From Thermohalobaculum sp039185235 (GTDB taxonomy: Bacteria; Pseudomonadota; Alphaproteobacteria; Rhodobacterales; Rhodobacteraceae): DNA of 7,228 nucleotides. Numbering within the stretch: position 1 is the first letter of the stretch; every line of letters begins with the position of its first letter. The stretch lies in contig JBCDAS010000224.1 in the NCBI GenBank assembly GCA_039185235.1, positions 1 through 7,228 on the forward strand, written 5' to 3'. Shown here in pieces: positions 1 through 6,353 of this stretch. The position numbers and the translations under genes are program-made. The notes below the pieces were generated by a model. It ran no database searches. It saw only the letters and a list, made by a program, of their open reading frames with translations, and was not told where the DNA came from.

Positions 1-118
1 AGGCAAACATAGGCTTGGGCTGGGTTTGAAACTTGTTCGGTGCGGTGCCGGACCCTTGCAAGTCACCCACTAGAAAATTCCGGCGTAAGCTAGCCCTATT
101 ATGGGCCGAGGAGGGAAC
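1..118 (+). promoter_or_regulatory. Upstream region of the BCCT transporter unit
   Basis: No gene is visible here. The region is less GC-rich than the coding DNA around it. It contains the 8-base palindrome CTTGCAAG (55-62), inside ACCCTTGCAAG (52-62), which resembles the longer palindrome upstream of the acyl-CoA dehydrogenase operon (2432-2444). A TATTAT hexamer (97-102) could serve as a -10 element, but I see no convincing -35 at the right spacing; TTGCAA (56-61) is too far away. The block ends in a very strong Shine-Dalgarno, GAGGAGGGAAC (108-118), directly before the ATG at 119. The promoter position is inferred from context, not demonstrated. Confidence 0.4.
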
Positions 119-199
119 ATGAGCCCAGATAAGTACGACCTGCAGCGGTCGCGCGCGGGCGCTCTTGCGCCGGTGGAAGCCGGGAAGGGGGGCGCGTAA
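119..199 (+). CDS. Candidate 26-residue leader ORF translationally coupled to the BCCT transporter
   Basis: The ATG at 119 directly follows GAGGAGGGAAC, the strongest ribosome-binding sequence in this part of the window. The frame encodes 26 residues beginning MSPDKYDLQR and rich in Ala, Gly, Arg and Lys, with no membrane segment. Its TAA stop (197-199) shares its last A with the transporter ATG at 199, a TAATG junction typical of translational coupling or reinitiation. The end of the leader also supplies a purine-rich stretch (183-192) that could act as the transporter's own ribosome-binding site. The peptide resembles no family I know and shows no run of a single amino acid that would suggest an attenuator. 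It may be a real small protein, a coupling device, or chance. An in-frame ATG at 101 exists, but the Shine-Dalgarno lies downstream of it. Confidence 0.35.
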   Translation: MSPDKYDLQRSRAGALAPVEAGKGGA

Positions 200-1776
200 T
201 GTCGACATCCGATCCGTCCGAACAGGAGATGTCCACCGACTATGTCATGGGTCAGGACAATATCCGACCCTTTGGCTTAGACATCCACAACCCGGTCTTT
301 TTGATCTCGAGCTTGATTATTATCGCCTTCGTGCTGTTGTCGCTCGCGAACCAAGAGGAGGCTGCGAAGTTTTTCGGCTGGCTCAGGCCCTGGCTAACCA
401 GCAATTTTGACTGGTTCCTGGTGGGCTCGGTGAACATCATCACCCTGTTCTGCCTGGTGCTGATTGTCCTCCCAGTAGGCTCTGTCAGGATTGGAGGCAA
501 GGACGCCAAGCCCGACTATTCCTATCCTGGCTGGATTGCGATGATGTTCGCAGCCGGTATCGGCATCGGTCTTCTATTCTTTGGCGTGTTGGAGCCGGTC
601 TACTATAACTTCGCCGAGGATGGCGGAGCACGGCCGCTCAATATCGACATCACCCAACCCGGAAATGAGTATATCGGGATTGTAGGCACCATTCACCACT
701 GGGGTCTCGAGGGCTGGTCAGTCTATGCCATTGTGGGCCTGACGCTGGCGATCTTCTGCTACAACAAGGGCCTGCCCATGACGCTGAGATCCGCGTTCTA
801 CCCGATCCTGGGTGAGCGGATCTGGGGCTGGTGGGGCCACTGCATCGACATCTTGGCGGTTTTCGCCACACTGTTCGGTCTGACGACCTCACTGGGTCTC
901 GGCGCCCAACAGGTGGCGGCTGGTCTGAATGAGGTGGCAGGCATCGAGCCGACACCCACGGTCACGGTTCTGCTGATCATCGGCATCACGATCATCGCGC
1001 TTGGATCTGTCCTGATGGGCATGGACAAGGGCGTGAAGCGGCTCTCCGAGATCAACATGCTGATGGCGGTTGGCCTCTTCATCTTCGTCATTGCGATGAC
1101 CGGGGTTGTTGACGCCTTCACCCGCTACTTCGACGTGATGGTGCAGTACGTCACGCTGTTGCCAGCGCTTTCGAACCCGATCGGGCGTGAGGATACCAGC
1201 TTCTTCCACGGCTGGACGACGTTCTATTGGGCCTGGTGGATCGCCTGGTCGCCTTTTGTCGGCATGTTCATCGCCCGGATCTCCAAAGGCCGGACAGTGC
1301 GGGAGTTCGTACTCTGCGCCCTGATCGCGCCGACTTGTGTCTGCGCGTTCTGGATGTCGACCTTTGGCGGTGCCGCGATCGATATGCTGAACGCAGGCGG
1401 TGCGGAAGGCGTGCGGGCCACTGTGATCGACAGCTATGCCCCGGAAGGTGCCCTGTTCGGGTTCCTGAAAGAGCTGCCGCTCTACTCGATCATTGCGCCG
1501 ATCTCGCTGGTCCTGATCGTGATCTTCTTCGTGACCTCGTCGGACTCCGGTTCTCTGGTCATCGATACGATCACGGCAGGCGGCAAGATGGACGCGCCGG
1601 TCGTGCAGCGGGTCTTCTGGTGTACGCTGGAGGGACTGGTGGCGATTGCGCTTCTGCTCGGTGGCGGGCTATCGGCCTTGCAAGGGGCGGCGGTCTCGAC
1701 CGGGATCCCCTTCACGCTGGTTGTTCTGACCATGTGCTACTGCGTCTACAAAGCGCTTCAGACCGAACCGCGCTAA
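199..1776 (+). CDS. BCCT-family betaine/carnitine/choline transporter
   Basis: A 525-residue inner-membrane secondary transporter with about twelve hydrophobic segments (first near residues 35-49, last near 498-518). The family imports quaternary amines by sodium or proton symport, or by antiport. Diagnostic features are the glycine-rich TM3 motif AAGIGIGLLFFG (118-129); W168, W173 and Y176, matching the BetP TM4 aromatic residues W189/W194/Y197; the TM8 signature YWAWWIAWSPFVGMF with W346, W347 and W350, matching BetP W373/W374/W377; and FFVTSSDSGS near 443-452, where F443, T446 and S447 sit at BetP sodium-site positions. These alignments are from memory. The retained GxGxG and tryptophan boxes suggest a sodium-coupled carrier of trimethylammonium compounds; the exact substrate cannot be read. 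The protein ends only a few residues after the last membrane segment, so it lacks BetP's long osmosensory C-terminus. The start at 199 has a purine-rich site 6 bases upstream; Met11 (229) and Met17 (247) are alternatives. Confidence 0.93.
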   Translation: MSTSDPSEQEMSTDYVMGQDNIRPFGLDIHNPVFLISSLIIIAFVLLSLANQEEAAKFFGWLRPWLTSNFDWFLVGSVNIITLFCLVLIVLPVGSVRIGGKDAKPDYSYPGWIAMMFAAGIGIGLLFFGVLEPVYYNFAEDGGARPLNIDITQPGNEYIGIVGTIHHWGLEGWSVYAIVGLTLAIFCYNKGLPMTLRSAFYPILGERIWGWWGHCIDILAVFATLFGLTTSLGLGAQQVAAGLNEVAGIEPTPTVTVLLIIGITIIALGSVLMGMDKGVKRLSEINMLMAVGLFIFVIAMTGVVDAFTRYFDVMVQYVTLLPALSNPIGREDTSFFHGWTTFYWAWWIAWSPFVGMFIARISKGRTVREFVLCALIAPTCVCAFWMSTFGGAAIDMLNAGGAEGVRATVIDSYAPEGALFGFLKELPLYSIIAPISLVLIVIFFVTSSDSGSLVIDTITAGGKMDAPVVQRVFWCTLEGLVAIALLLGGGLSALQGAAVSTGIPFTLVVLTMCYCVYKALQTEPR

Positions 1777-1792
1777 ACACTCTGACATGACG

Positions 1793-1825
1793 AACCGGCG
1801 CCTTTCGGGGCGCCGGTTTTCTTTT
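1793..1825 (+). terminator. Rho-independent terminator after the BCCT gene
   Basis: A perfect 10-bp stem, AACCGGCGCC (1793-1802) and GGCGCCGGTT (1809-1818), encloses TTTCGG, which can form a UUCG-type tetraloop closed by a T-G wobble. It runs straight into TTTTCTTTT (1817-1825). It begins 16 bases after the transporter stop codon, so it ends that transcript and separates the transporter from the downstream operon. The stem is symmetric, but a T-tract follows it only on the plus strand. Confidence 0.9.
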
Positions 1826-1976
1826 ACAGTCAGCCGCTTCGAGCGCACCGATTTAGCAAAACTTACTGCCGAAATAGTCAAGCACTAAGCAGATTTCCAA
1901 ATTAACCTCGTCACGATTTCTGAGGAGGGAACGATGCGGGTGAAAGGGGATTGGCGACGCCATCAGCGAAGCAGGC

Positions 1977-2015
1977 CAGGGCCGCGTCGCGCGCTCCATC
2001 TGCGCCGCGGCCCTG
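1977..2015. repeat. GC-rich imperfect inverted repeat between the BCCT gene and the small secreted-protein gene
   Basis: CAGGGCCGCG (1977-1986) is repeated in inverted form as CGCGGCCCTG (2006-2015). After one mismatch the stem continues for three further pairs (1988-1990 with 2002-2004). It lies 21 bases beyond the stop of the minus-strand gene ending at 2036, so it could stabilise or help terminate that transcript. Neither side has a T-tract, so it is not a standard intrinsic terminator. The rest of 1777-2035 holds the BCCT terminator and a strong Shine-Dalgarno at 1922-1932 with no convincing gene behind it. Confidence 0.45.
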
Positions 2016-2035
2016 CCACCCCGCCCACAACGGCA

Positions 2036-2317
2036 TTAACCGGTGCTACACTTCTTACGCAGCATCGAGGTGTCTATGGCGATCAGGTAGCCCTTGAGCT
2101 TGGCGACGTCTTCCTCGGTAAGCTCGATGCCCTGCATGTCGCCCGTTCCGGTCAGCGCTTCGGTGATCCAGCCTCGCTCTTCATTCAGATCGTAGCAATC
2201 GAGCTGAGCGAAATCCTCCGCGCTGATGTTCATCGGATCGACAACTTTCGCCATCGCGATGCTCGATACGAGCGCGCCTGCGAAAAGAGCTGTCACCGTC
2301 AGTTTTGTCGCATTCAT
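2036..2317 (-). CDS. Small secreted/periplasmic protein of unknown function, two cysteines
   Basis: A 93-residue protein with a classic Sec signal peptide: a short N-terminus with Lys5, a hydrophobic core (about residues 6-20) and an AMA cleavage site giving a mature start at Lys24. The mature part is about 70 residues, acidic, and carries exactly two cysteines, C41 and C90, which could form a disulfide in the periplasm. Two cysteines 49 residues apart in a small helical-looking periplasmic protein recall the HdeA acid-chaperone layout, but I cannot claim homology. I chose Met at 2317 over the in-frame Met at 2335 because AGGG lies about 7 bases upstream of the former and nothing like a Shine-Dalgarno precedes the latter; the longer form would also put extra charged residues before the signal peptide. 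It is divergent from the acyl-CoA dehydrogenase operon across a shared intergenic region. Signal peptide and codon pattern favour it over the antisense frame. Confidence 0.68.
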   Translation of the reverse strand: MNATKLTVTALFAGALVSSIAMAKVVDPMNISAEDFAQLDCYDLNEERGWITEALTGTGDMQGIELTEEDVAKLKGYLIAIDTSMLRKKCSTG

Positions 2318-2508
2318 AGGGTTGCCCTGTCTCATATGCGGTTATGCCGAAGTAAGCGAAAGCCTATGGCAGAACGAAGGCACGCGATGGACGATACTGT
2401 GACGATAGCATCAGGGCCGCCCGTTAACACACCCTTGCCAAGGGATACGCGAGCGCCCGGTTCAAATCAATTCACGCCGCAATCCAAAGTCCGAGAGGAG
2501 CACCTGCC
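2318..2508. promoter_or_regulatory. Divergent intergenic region with a candidate operator palindrome
   Basis: This spacer must hold promoters for the minus-strand secreted-protein gene and the plus-strand operon starting at 2509. It contains a perfect palindrome, CCCTTG-C-CAAGGG (2432-2444), placed as an operator for the operon would be (about 65 bases upstream of the start codon). TTGATT and TATCCC on the minus strand (about 2470 to 2442) are separated by 17 bases and could be a weak promoter overlapping the palindrome. No strong sigma-70 pair is evident on the plus strand. The ribosome-binding site for 2509 is GAGAGGAG, about 8 bases before the ATG. The operator role is inference. Confidence 0.4.
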
Positions 2509-3678
2509 ATGCAGTTTGGCCTGACCGATGAGCAGGAGATGATCGTCTCCACCGTTCGCAGCTTCGTCGAGAACGAGATCTACCCCCATGAAGAGGAGGT
2601 TGAGCGCACAGGCGAAGTCCGCCCCGAAGTCGCCGAGGCGATCAAGCAGAAGACCATCGATCTGGGGTTCTATGCCTGCAACTTCCCGGAAAGCGCGGGT
2701 GGGGCGGGCCTAAACCACCTGGAGTTTGCGCTGGTGGAGCGGGAATTGGGCCGCGGCTCGATGGCGCTGAACCACTTCTTTGGTCGCCCGCAGAACATCC
2801 TAATGGCCTGCGAGGGCGACCAGATCGAACGCTATCTCACCCCCGCTGTGAAAGGCGAGAAGATGGACGCGCTGGCGATGACCGAGCCGGATGCAGGCTC
2901 GGATGTGCGCGGCATGAAATGCACCGCACGGCGGATGAACGGGTCGAACTCGGACTGGGTGATCAACGGGACGAAGCACTTCATCTCAGGCGCCGATCAC
3001 GCGGATTTTGTGATTGTCTTCGTCGCGACCGGCGAGGATGAGACCCCGCGCGGGATCAAAAAGCGGATCACCACCTTCCTGGTCGATCGCGGCACGCCGG
3101 GTTTCACGATCCGCGATGGGTACCAGTCGGTCTCCCACAAGGGCTACAAGAACATGGTGCTCGAGTTCGACGAGTGCCGCCTGCCGGATGCGCAGGTGCT
3201 GGGCGAGGTCGATGGTGGGTTCGAGGTGATGAACGAGTGGCTCTACGCCACCCGGATCACGGTCGCGACCATGAGCGTGGGCCGGGCGCGGCGCGCCTTT
3301 GACTACGCGATGAACTACGCGGCGGAGCGCAAGCAGTTCGGCCAACCGATTGGCAAGTTCCAGGGTGTGAGCTTCCAACTCGCCGATATGATCACCGAGA
3401 TCGATGCCGCCGATTGGCTGACGCTGGCGGCAGCGTGGCGGCTCGATCAGGGCCTGCCCGCGAACCGCGAGATCGCGTCGGCCAAGCTCTACGCCACCGA
3501 GATGCTGGCTCGCGTGACGGACGCCGCAATCCAGATCCACGGCGGCATGGGCCTGATGGACGACCTGCCGCTCGCCCGTTTCTGGCGCGACGCAAGGGTC
3601 GAGCGGATCTGGGACGGCACGTCAGAGATCCAGCGCCACATCATCTCCCGCGACCTCCTACGGCCATTGGGAGCGTAA
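2509..3678 (+). CDS. Acyl-CoA dehydrogenase family protein (first gene of operon)
   Basis: A 389-residue cytoplasmic FAD flavoenzyme of normal family length, expected to introduce an alpha,beta double bond into an acyl-CoA and pass electrons to electron-transfer flavoprotein. Visible features are the N-terminal helical domain opening FGLTDEQEMIVSTVRSFV; the flavin/substrate motif MTEPDAGSDV (124-133) and WVINGTKHFISGADHAD (150-166) of the middle beta domain; ERKQFGQPIGKFQGVSFQLADM (273-294); and QIHGGMGLMDDLP with ARVERIWDGTSEIQR (342-376) at the C-terminus. In MCAD-type enzymes the catalytic base is the Glu of YEGTS; here that position is Asp369 (WDGTS). The alternative base position used by isovaleryl-CoA dehydrogenase appears to be Thr248. 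Asp should still be able to act as base. The start is fixed by GAGAGGAG 8 bases upstream. Context suggests an acyl-CoA carrying a trimethylammonium group, as with CaiA or gamma-butyrobetainyl-CoA dehydrogenases, but sequence alone does not settle the substrate. Confidence 0.95.
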   Translation: MQFGLTDEQEMIVSTVRSFVENEIYPHEEEVERTGEVRPEVAEAIKQKTIDLGFYACNFPESAGGAGLNHLEFALVERELGRGSMALNHFFGRPQNILMACEGDQIERYLTPAVKGEKMDALAMTEPDAGSDVRGMKCTARRMNGSNSDWVINGTKHFISGADHADFVIVFVATGEDETPRGIKKRITTFLVDRGTPGFTIRDGYQSVSHKGYKNMVLEFDECRLPDAQVLGEVDGGFEVMNEWLYATRITVATMSVGRARRAFDYAMNYAAERKQFGQPIGKFQGVSFQLADMITEIDAADWLTLAAAWRLDQGLPANREIASAKLYATEMLARVTDAAIQIHGGMGLMDDLPLARFWRDARVERIWDGTSEIQRHIISRDLLRPLGA

Positions 3679-3680
3679 CG

Positions 3681-4592
3681 ATGCCTGACTGGGCTCTTAG
3701 CGCCGAGGCGCGGGCGTTTTTGGCCGATCCTGCGAACCGGGATGAGCGGGCGCCGGATCCCGCGATGTTCCCTCAGTGGCGGGCGGAGAGCTTGGCCGAG
3801 GCTGAGGCGGTGGCGCCGGGGATTGTGGCTCAGGCAGGTGTGACGCTGGGCGAGGAAGTCATCGCCGGGGTGCGATGTCTGACCGTCACGCCTCGCGACC
3901 TCACCGGCGAGGCGCCAATCCTCTACCTCTTTGGCGGGGCCTATATCATGGGCGGACCGTTCGAAGACCTGCCGCTTTCCGCCAAGATCGCATCCAAGAC
4001 TGGGCGGCGGGTGATTGCACCCCACTATCGCCTAGCCCCGGAGAACCCGTTCCCAGCGGGGCTCGACGATTGCTCGACCGTGGCAGCTACGCTGGCGGAG
4101 GCAGGGCCGTTTGCGATTGCGGGGGAAAGTGCGGGGGGCAATCTCGCGCTGGCCTCAACCGGGCGCTTGGCAAAGGCAGGCGCACGGATGCCCCTCGCCC
4201 TGGCGCTGATGTCGCCCGGTGCGGATATGCATAACCGCTATGATGATTGGGATGCCGGGCGGGATCCCACCCTCTCCCCCAAATTCGCCGCCGTCGTGCC
4301 GACGCTTTACGCGGGCGATCGGGACAAGCGCGATCCGGAGATCTCGCCGGTCTATAGCGATTTCACGCCCGACTGGCCGCCGACCCTGATCACAACTGGC
4401 ACGCGGGATTTGTTGATGTCGATGTGCTCACGCCTGTCGCGAGCGATGCGGGCGGGCGGTGCACCTGTCGAACTCAGGCTCTGGGATGGGATGTGGCATG
4501 TGTTCGAATACTATCCGGGCATCCCAGAGGCAGAGGCTTCGCTGAGCGAGATTGCTGCCTTCCTTACGAAAGCCATGGAAGATGCCGCCTGA
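3681..4592 (+). CDS. Alpha/beta hydrolase, hormone-sensitive-lipase (family IV) type esterase
   Basis: A 303-residue cytoplasmic hydrolase of the alpha/beta-hydrolase fold-3 group, expected to cleave a carboxylic ester or related bond. The nucleophile motif is GESAGG (148-153) with Ser150; the likely acid is Asp243 in TGTRDLL and the histidine His273 in WDGMWHVFE. HYRLAPENPFPAGLDD (115-130) is the usual family block after strand 4. The oxyanion motif, normally HGGG, reads FGGA (84-87): both core glycines are present but His is replaced by Phe84. The start at 3681 is 2 bases after the dehydrogenase stop, with GGGAG 7 bases upstream inside the end of that gene; the longer upstream frame is an antisense-like extension through the dehydrogenase and is not used. 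The tight spacing shows co-transcription. A substrate such as an acylcarnitine or other choline-type ester would fit the neighbours, but this is a guess. There is no signal peptide. Confidence 0.9.
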   Translation: MPDWALSAEARAFLADPANRDERAPDPAMFPQWRAESLAEAEAVAPGIVAQAGVTLGEEVIAGVRCLTVTPRDLTGEAPILYLFGGAYIMGGPFEDLPLSAKIASKTGRRVIAPHYRLAPENPFPAGLDDCSTVAATLAEAGPFAIAGESAGGNLALASTGRLAKAGARMPLALALMSPGADMHNRYDDWDAGRDPTLSPKFAAVVPTLYAGDRDKRDPEISPVYSDFTPDWPPTLITTGTRDLLMSMCSRLSRAMRAGGAPVELRLWDGMWHVFEYYPGIPEAEASLSEIAAFLTKAMEDAA

Positions 4593-5880
4593 CGCTGCCT
4601 ATTGGACCGCGTTTGCCCAATGGGCGGCGGGGGATTTGGCACCCCGGCCGATCGCCATTGAACGGGCAGAGAATGCGCTGATCGACACAATCGCCTGCAT
4701 CCTGGCGGGGGAGGCAACTCCGGCAGCACGGGCCGCCCAATCCTTGGGAACCGGGATGGCGACAGAAGCCTTCCGGCTAGCGACCTCGGGCCATGCTTTG
4801 GAGTTAGACGATTATGATCGCCCCTCGGTCGCACATCCGAGCACCGTTTTGGTGCCAGTGGTCTTGGCGATAGCGGGGCATCACTCGGTCTCTGGTCAAC
4901 GGGCGGTCGAGGCGTTTATCGCGGGGCTCGAAGCTATGGATCGGATGGGCGAGGCGGTGAACCCAGCCCATTATACCCGAGGCTGGCACGCAACTGGCAC
5001 TTTGGGGCAATTGGGTGCATCAGTGACGGCAGGGCGGCTGCTGGGGCTACGCGGTTCACAGATGCTGAACGCGATGACCATCGCCGCAAGCGCGGCGGCA
5101 AGCCTGAAGGGTCAGTTCGGTTCGATGGGCAAGCCGCTCCATGCGGGGTTTGCAGCGATGAATGGGGTCCATGCGGCTTTGCTGGCTCAAGGCGGCGCGG
5201 ATGGGCGGGTCGAGACGCTGGTGCGTTTTGCCGAGCTTTACGGGCCAGAGCTGCGCCAACCGCTGCGCCCTTTTGGCGATCCGCTGGCGATCGAGGAGTT
5301 TGGGCTGGTTGTGAAACTCTGGCCCTGTTGCGGATATCTTGGGCGGATCGTGCCTGCCGCCCTGGAATTGGCCGAGCAAATTGCGCCTGGAGATATCGAT
5401 CAGATCGAGATTGAGATGCCCGCCCGGAACCTCGCGGTTGCCGGGTTTGGCTGGCCTGCCACGGTCGATGAAGCCCGGTTCTCCGCCCCGTTCTGCGTGG
5501 CCACAGCATGGGTCGACAAGGCCGTGACGGTCGGCCATTTCACCGAGGAGGCCCTCACGCGAAACGACCTGAGGGCGCTGGCGAGAAAGATCGAGACCCG
5601 GGCAGCGGCTGTACAGAACGCGCCCGAAGATCTGTCGCCCGCCGATCCGGATTGGTTGAGAGTGTCTCTCTCGGACGGGTCGCGCGTCGATCATCTTTGC
5701 ACCACCGTGCCGGGAAGCCCAGAGACGCCAGTGACGCGCGCGCAGTTGTTCGGGAAGCTTCGCGATGCGTTTCCGTCCAGCGCGTCGGAGCGGGGGCAAA
5801 GGCTAGCGGAGCTCCTCGCGGCGCCGGCTGATCTGGACGATATCGGGCCGCTTTCCCAACTGCTGCAGGTGGCGAGATGA
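4582..5880 (+). CDS. MmgE/PrpD family protein (2-methylcitrate dehydratase-like)
   Basis: A 432-residue cytoplasmic protein close to the usual family length. The family contains 2-methylcitrate dehydratases, cis-aconitate decarboxylases and epimerases; all handle anionic carboxylates, mostly by moving a proton next to a carboxyl group. Family blocks are in order: ELDDYDRPSVAHPS (74-87), GWHATGTLGQLGA (134-146), GSMGKPLHAGFAAMNGVHAA (180-199), VKLWPCCGYLG (244-254) and ARFSAPFCVATA (298-309). His85, His136, Lys184 and Lys245 are at places I expect to form the active site by comparison with cis-aconitate decarboxylase, so the enzyme looks intact. The start at ATG 4582 overlaps the hydrolase gene by 11 bases. 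A TTG at 4552 would add ten residues but lies deeper in the hydrolase gene. The context of acyl-CoA dehydrogenase and thioesterase suggests a hydration, dehydration or isomerisation step in the same pathway. The actual substrate is unknown. Confidence 0.93.
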   Translation: MPPDAAYWTAFAQWAAGDLAPRPIAIERAENALIDTIACILAGEATPAARAAQSLGTGMATEAFRLATSGHALELDDYDRPSVAHPSTVLVPVVLAIAGHHSVSGQRAVEAFIAGLEAMDRMGEAVNPAHYTRGWHATGTLGQLGASVTAGRLLGLRGSQMLNAMTIAASAAASLKGQFGSMGKPLHAGFAAMNGVHAALLAQGGADGRVETLVRFAELYGPELRQPLRPFGDPLAIEEFGLVVKLWPCCGYLGRIVPAALELAEQIAPGDIDQIEIEMPARNLAVAGFGWPATVDEARFSAPFCVATAWVDKAVTVGHFTEEALTRNDLRALARKIETRAAAVQNAPEDLSPADPDWLRVSLSDGSRVDHLCTTVPGSPETPVTRAQLFGKLRDAFPSSASERGQRLAELLAAPADLDDIGPLSQLLQVAR

Positions 5881-6353
5881 TCACTTTCCGCTGCACTGTT
5901 CCCCCCGATTGGATCGACTTTAACGGGCATATGCGTGACGGCTACTATGTGCTTGCGGTCAGCTATGCCAATGATGCGACCATGGAGGCGCTGGGGCTGG
6001 GCCCGGCCTATCTCGCGGCAACCCAGCGCACGCTCTACAATCTCGACAATCACACGCGGTTCTTGGCGGAGGCATATGAGGGCGATGCGATCCTGGTCGA
6101 GATGTGGTTGGTCGATGCGGATGAGAAGCGGCTCCATCTGGTCAGTCGGATCAGCCGAGAGGCCGATGGGGTTGTGCTGGCAGAGAATGCTGCGGTTCTG
6201 ATGCATATCTCTCGGCAAGGTGCCCGGCCATCCGCAGCTCCGTTCCCAGTTGAGATCAAGGCCCGGGTGGACGCGATGCTAGCGGAGCACCGCACAAAGG
6301 GGATGCCCGAGTTTGCCTCGACTGTAGGACTGTCGCGAAAGGTCGGCCCATGA
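5877..6353 (+). CDS. Hotdog-fold acyl-CoA thioesterase, betainyl-CoA thioesterase-like
   Basis: A 158-residue cytoplasmic thioesterase of the 4-hydroxybenzoyl-CoA thioesterase group, expected to hydrolyse an acyl-CoA to free acid and CoA. The N-terminal motif DWIDFNGHMRDGYY (11-24) matches the conserved W-x-D-xN-GHM turn where Asp14 would be the catalytic acidic residue. The sequence then continues in a way I recall from the thioesterase domain fused to or encoded beside carnitine 3-dehydrogenase: a Leu/Asp/His stretch (LDNHTRFLAEAYEGD, 56-70), then DADEKRLHLVSRISR (80-94) and AVLMHI (106-111). On that basis I favour a betainyl-CoA or similar short charged acyl-CoA as substrate. The ATG at 5877 overlaps the stop of the MmgE/PrpD gene (ATGA), so translation is coupled. 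It is the last recognised gene of the operon. A general acyl-CoA thioesterase role is the alternative. Confidence 0.85.
   Translation: MITFRCTVPPDWIDFNGHMRDGYYVLAVSYANDATMEALGLGPAYLAATQRTLYNLDNHTRFLAEAYEGDAILVEMWLVDADEKRLHLVSRISREADGVVLAENAAVLMHISRQGARPSAAPFPVEIKARVDAMLAEHRTKGMPEFASTVGLSRKVGP

Noticed and set aside
1934..2524. Long plus-strand frame (196 codons) behind a strong Shine-Dalgarno
   Set aside because: Most of it lies antisense to the signal-peptide protein (2036-2317), the product is Arg/His-rich with no protein-like pattern, and it runs into the start of the acyl-CoA dehydrogenase gene. Only the first part may mean something and is treated as a finding.
2986..3540. Minus-strand 184-codon frame within the acyl-CoA dehydrogenase gene
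   Set aside because: Antisense shadow of a strongly supported gene, without its own start signal or recognisable content.
3414..3680. N-terminal extension of the alpha/beta hydrolase into the dehydrogenase gene
   Set aside because: The extension is a shadow of the dehydrogenase C-terminus in another frame. The ATG at 3681 has a good ribosome-binding site and gives a normal family N-terminus.
4552..4581. Upstream TTG start for the MmgE/PrpD gene
   Set aside because: It would add ten residues unlike family N-termini and deepen the overlap with the hydrolase gene; the ATG at 4582 is simpler.
5056..5799. Minus-strand 247-codon frame within the MmgE/PrpD gene
   Set aside because: Fully antisense to a gene with all family motifs; Arg/His/Pro-rich product typical of shadow frames.
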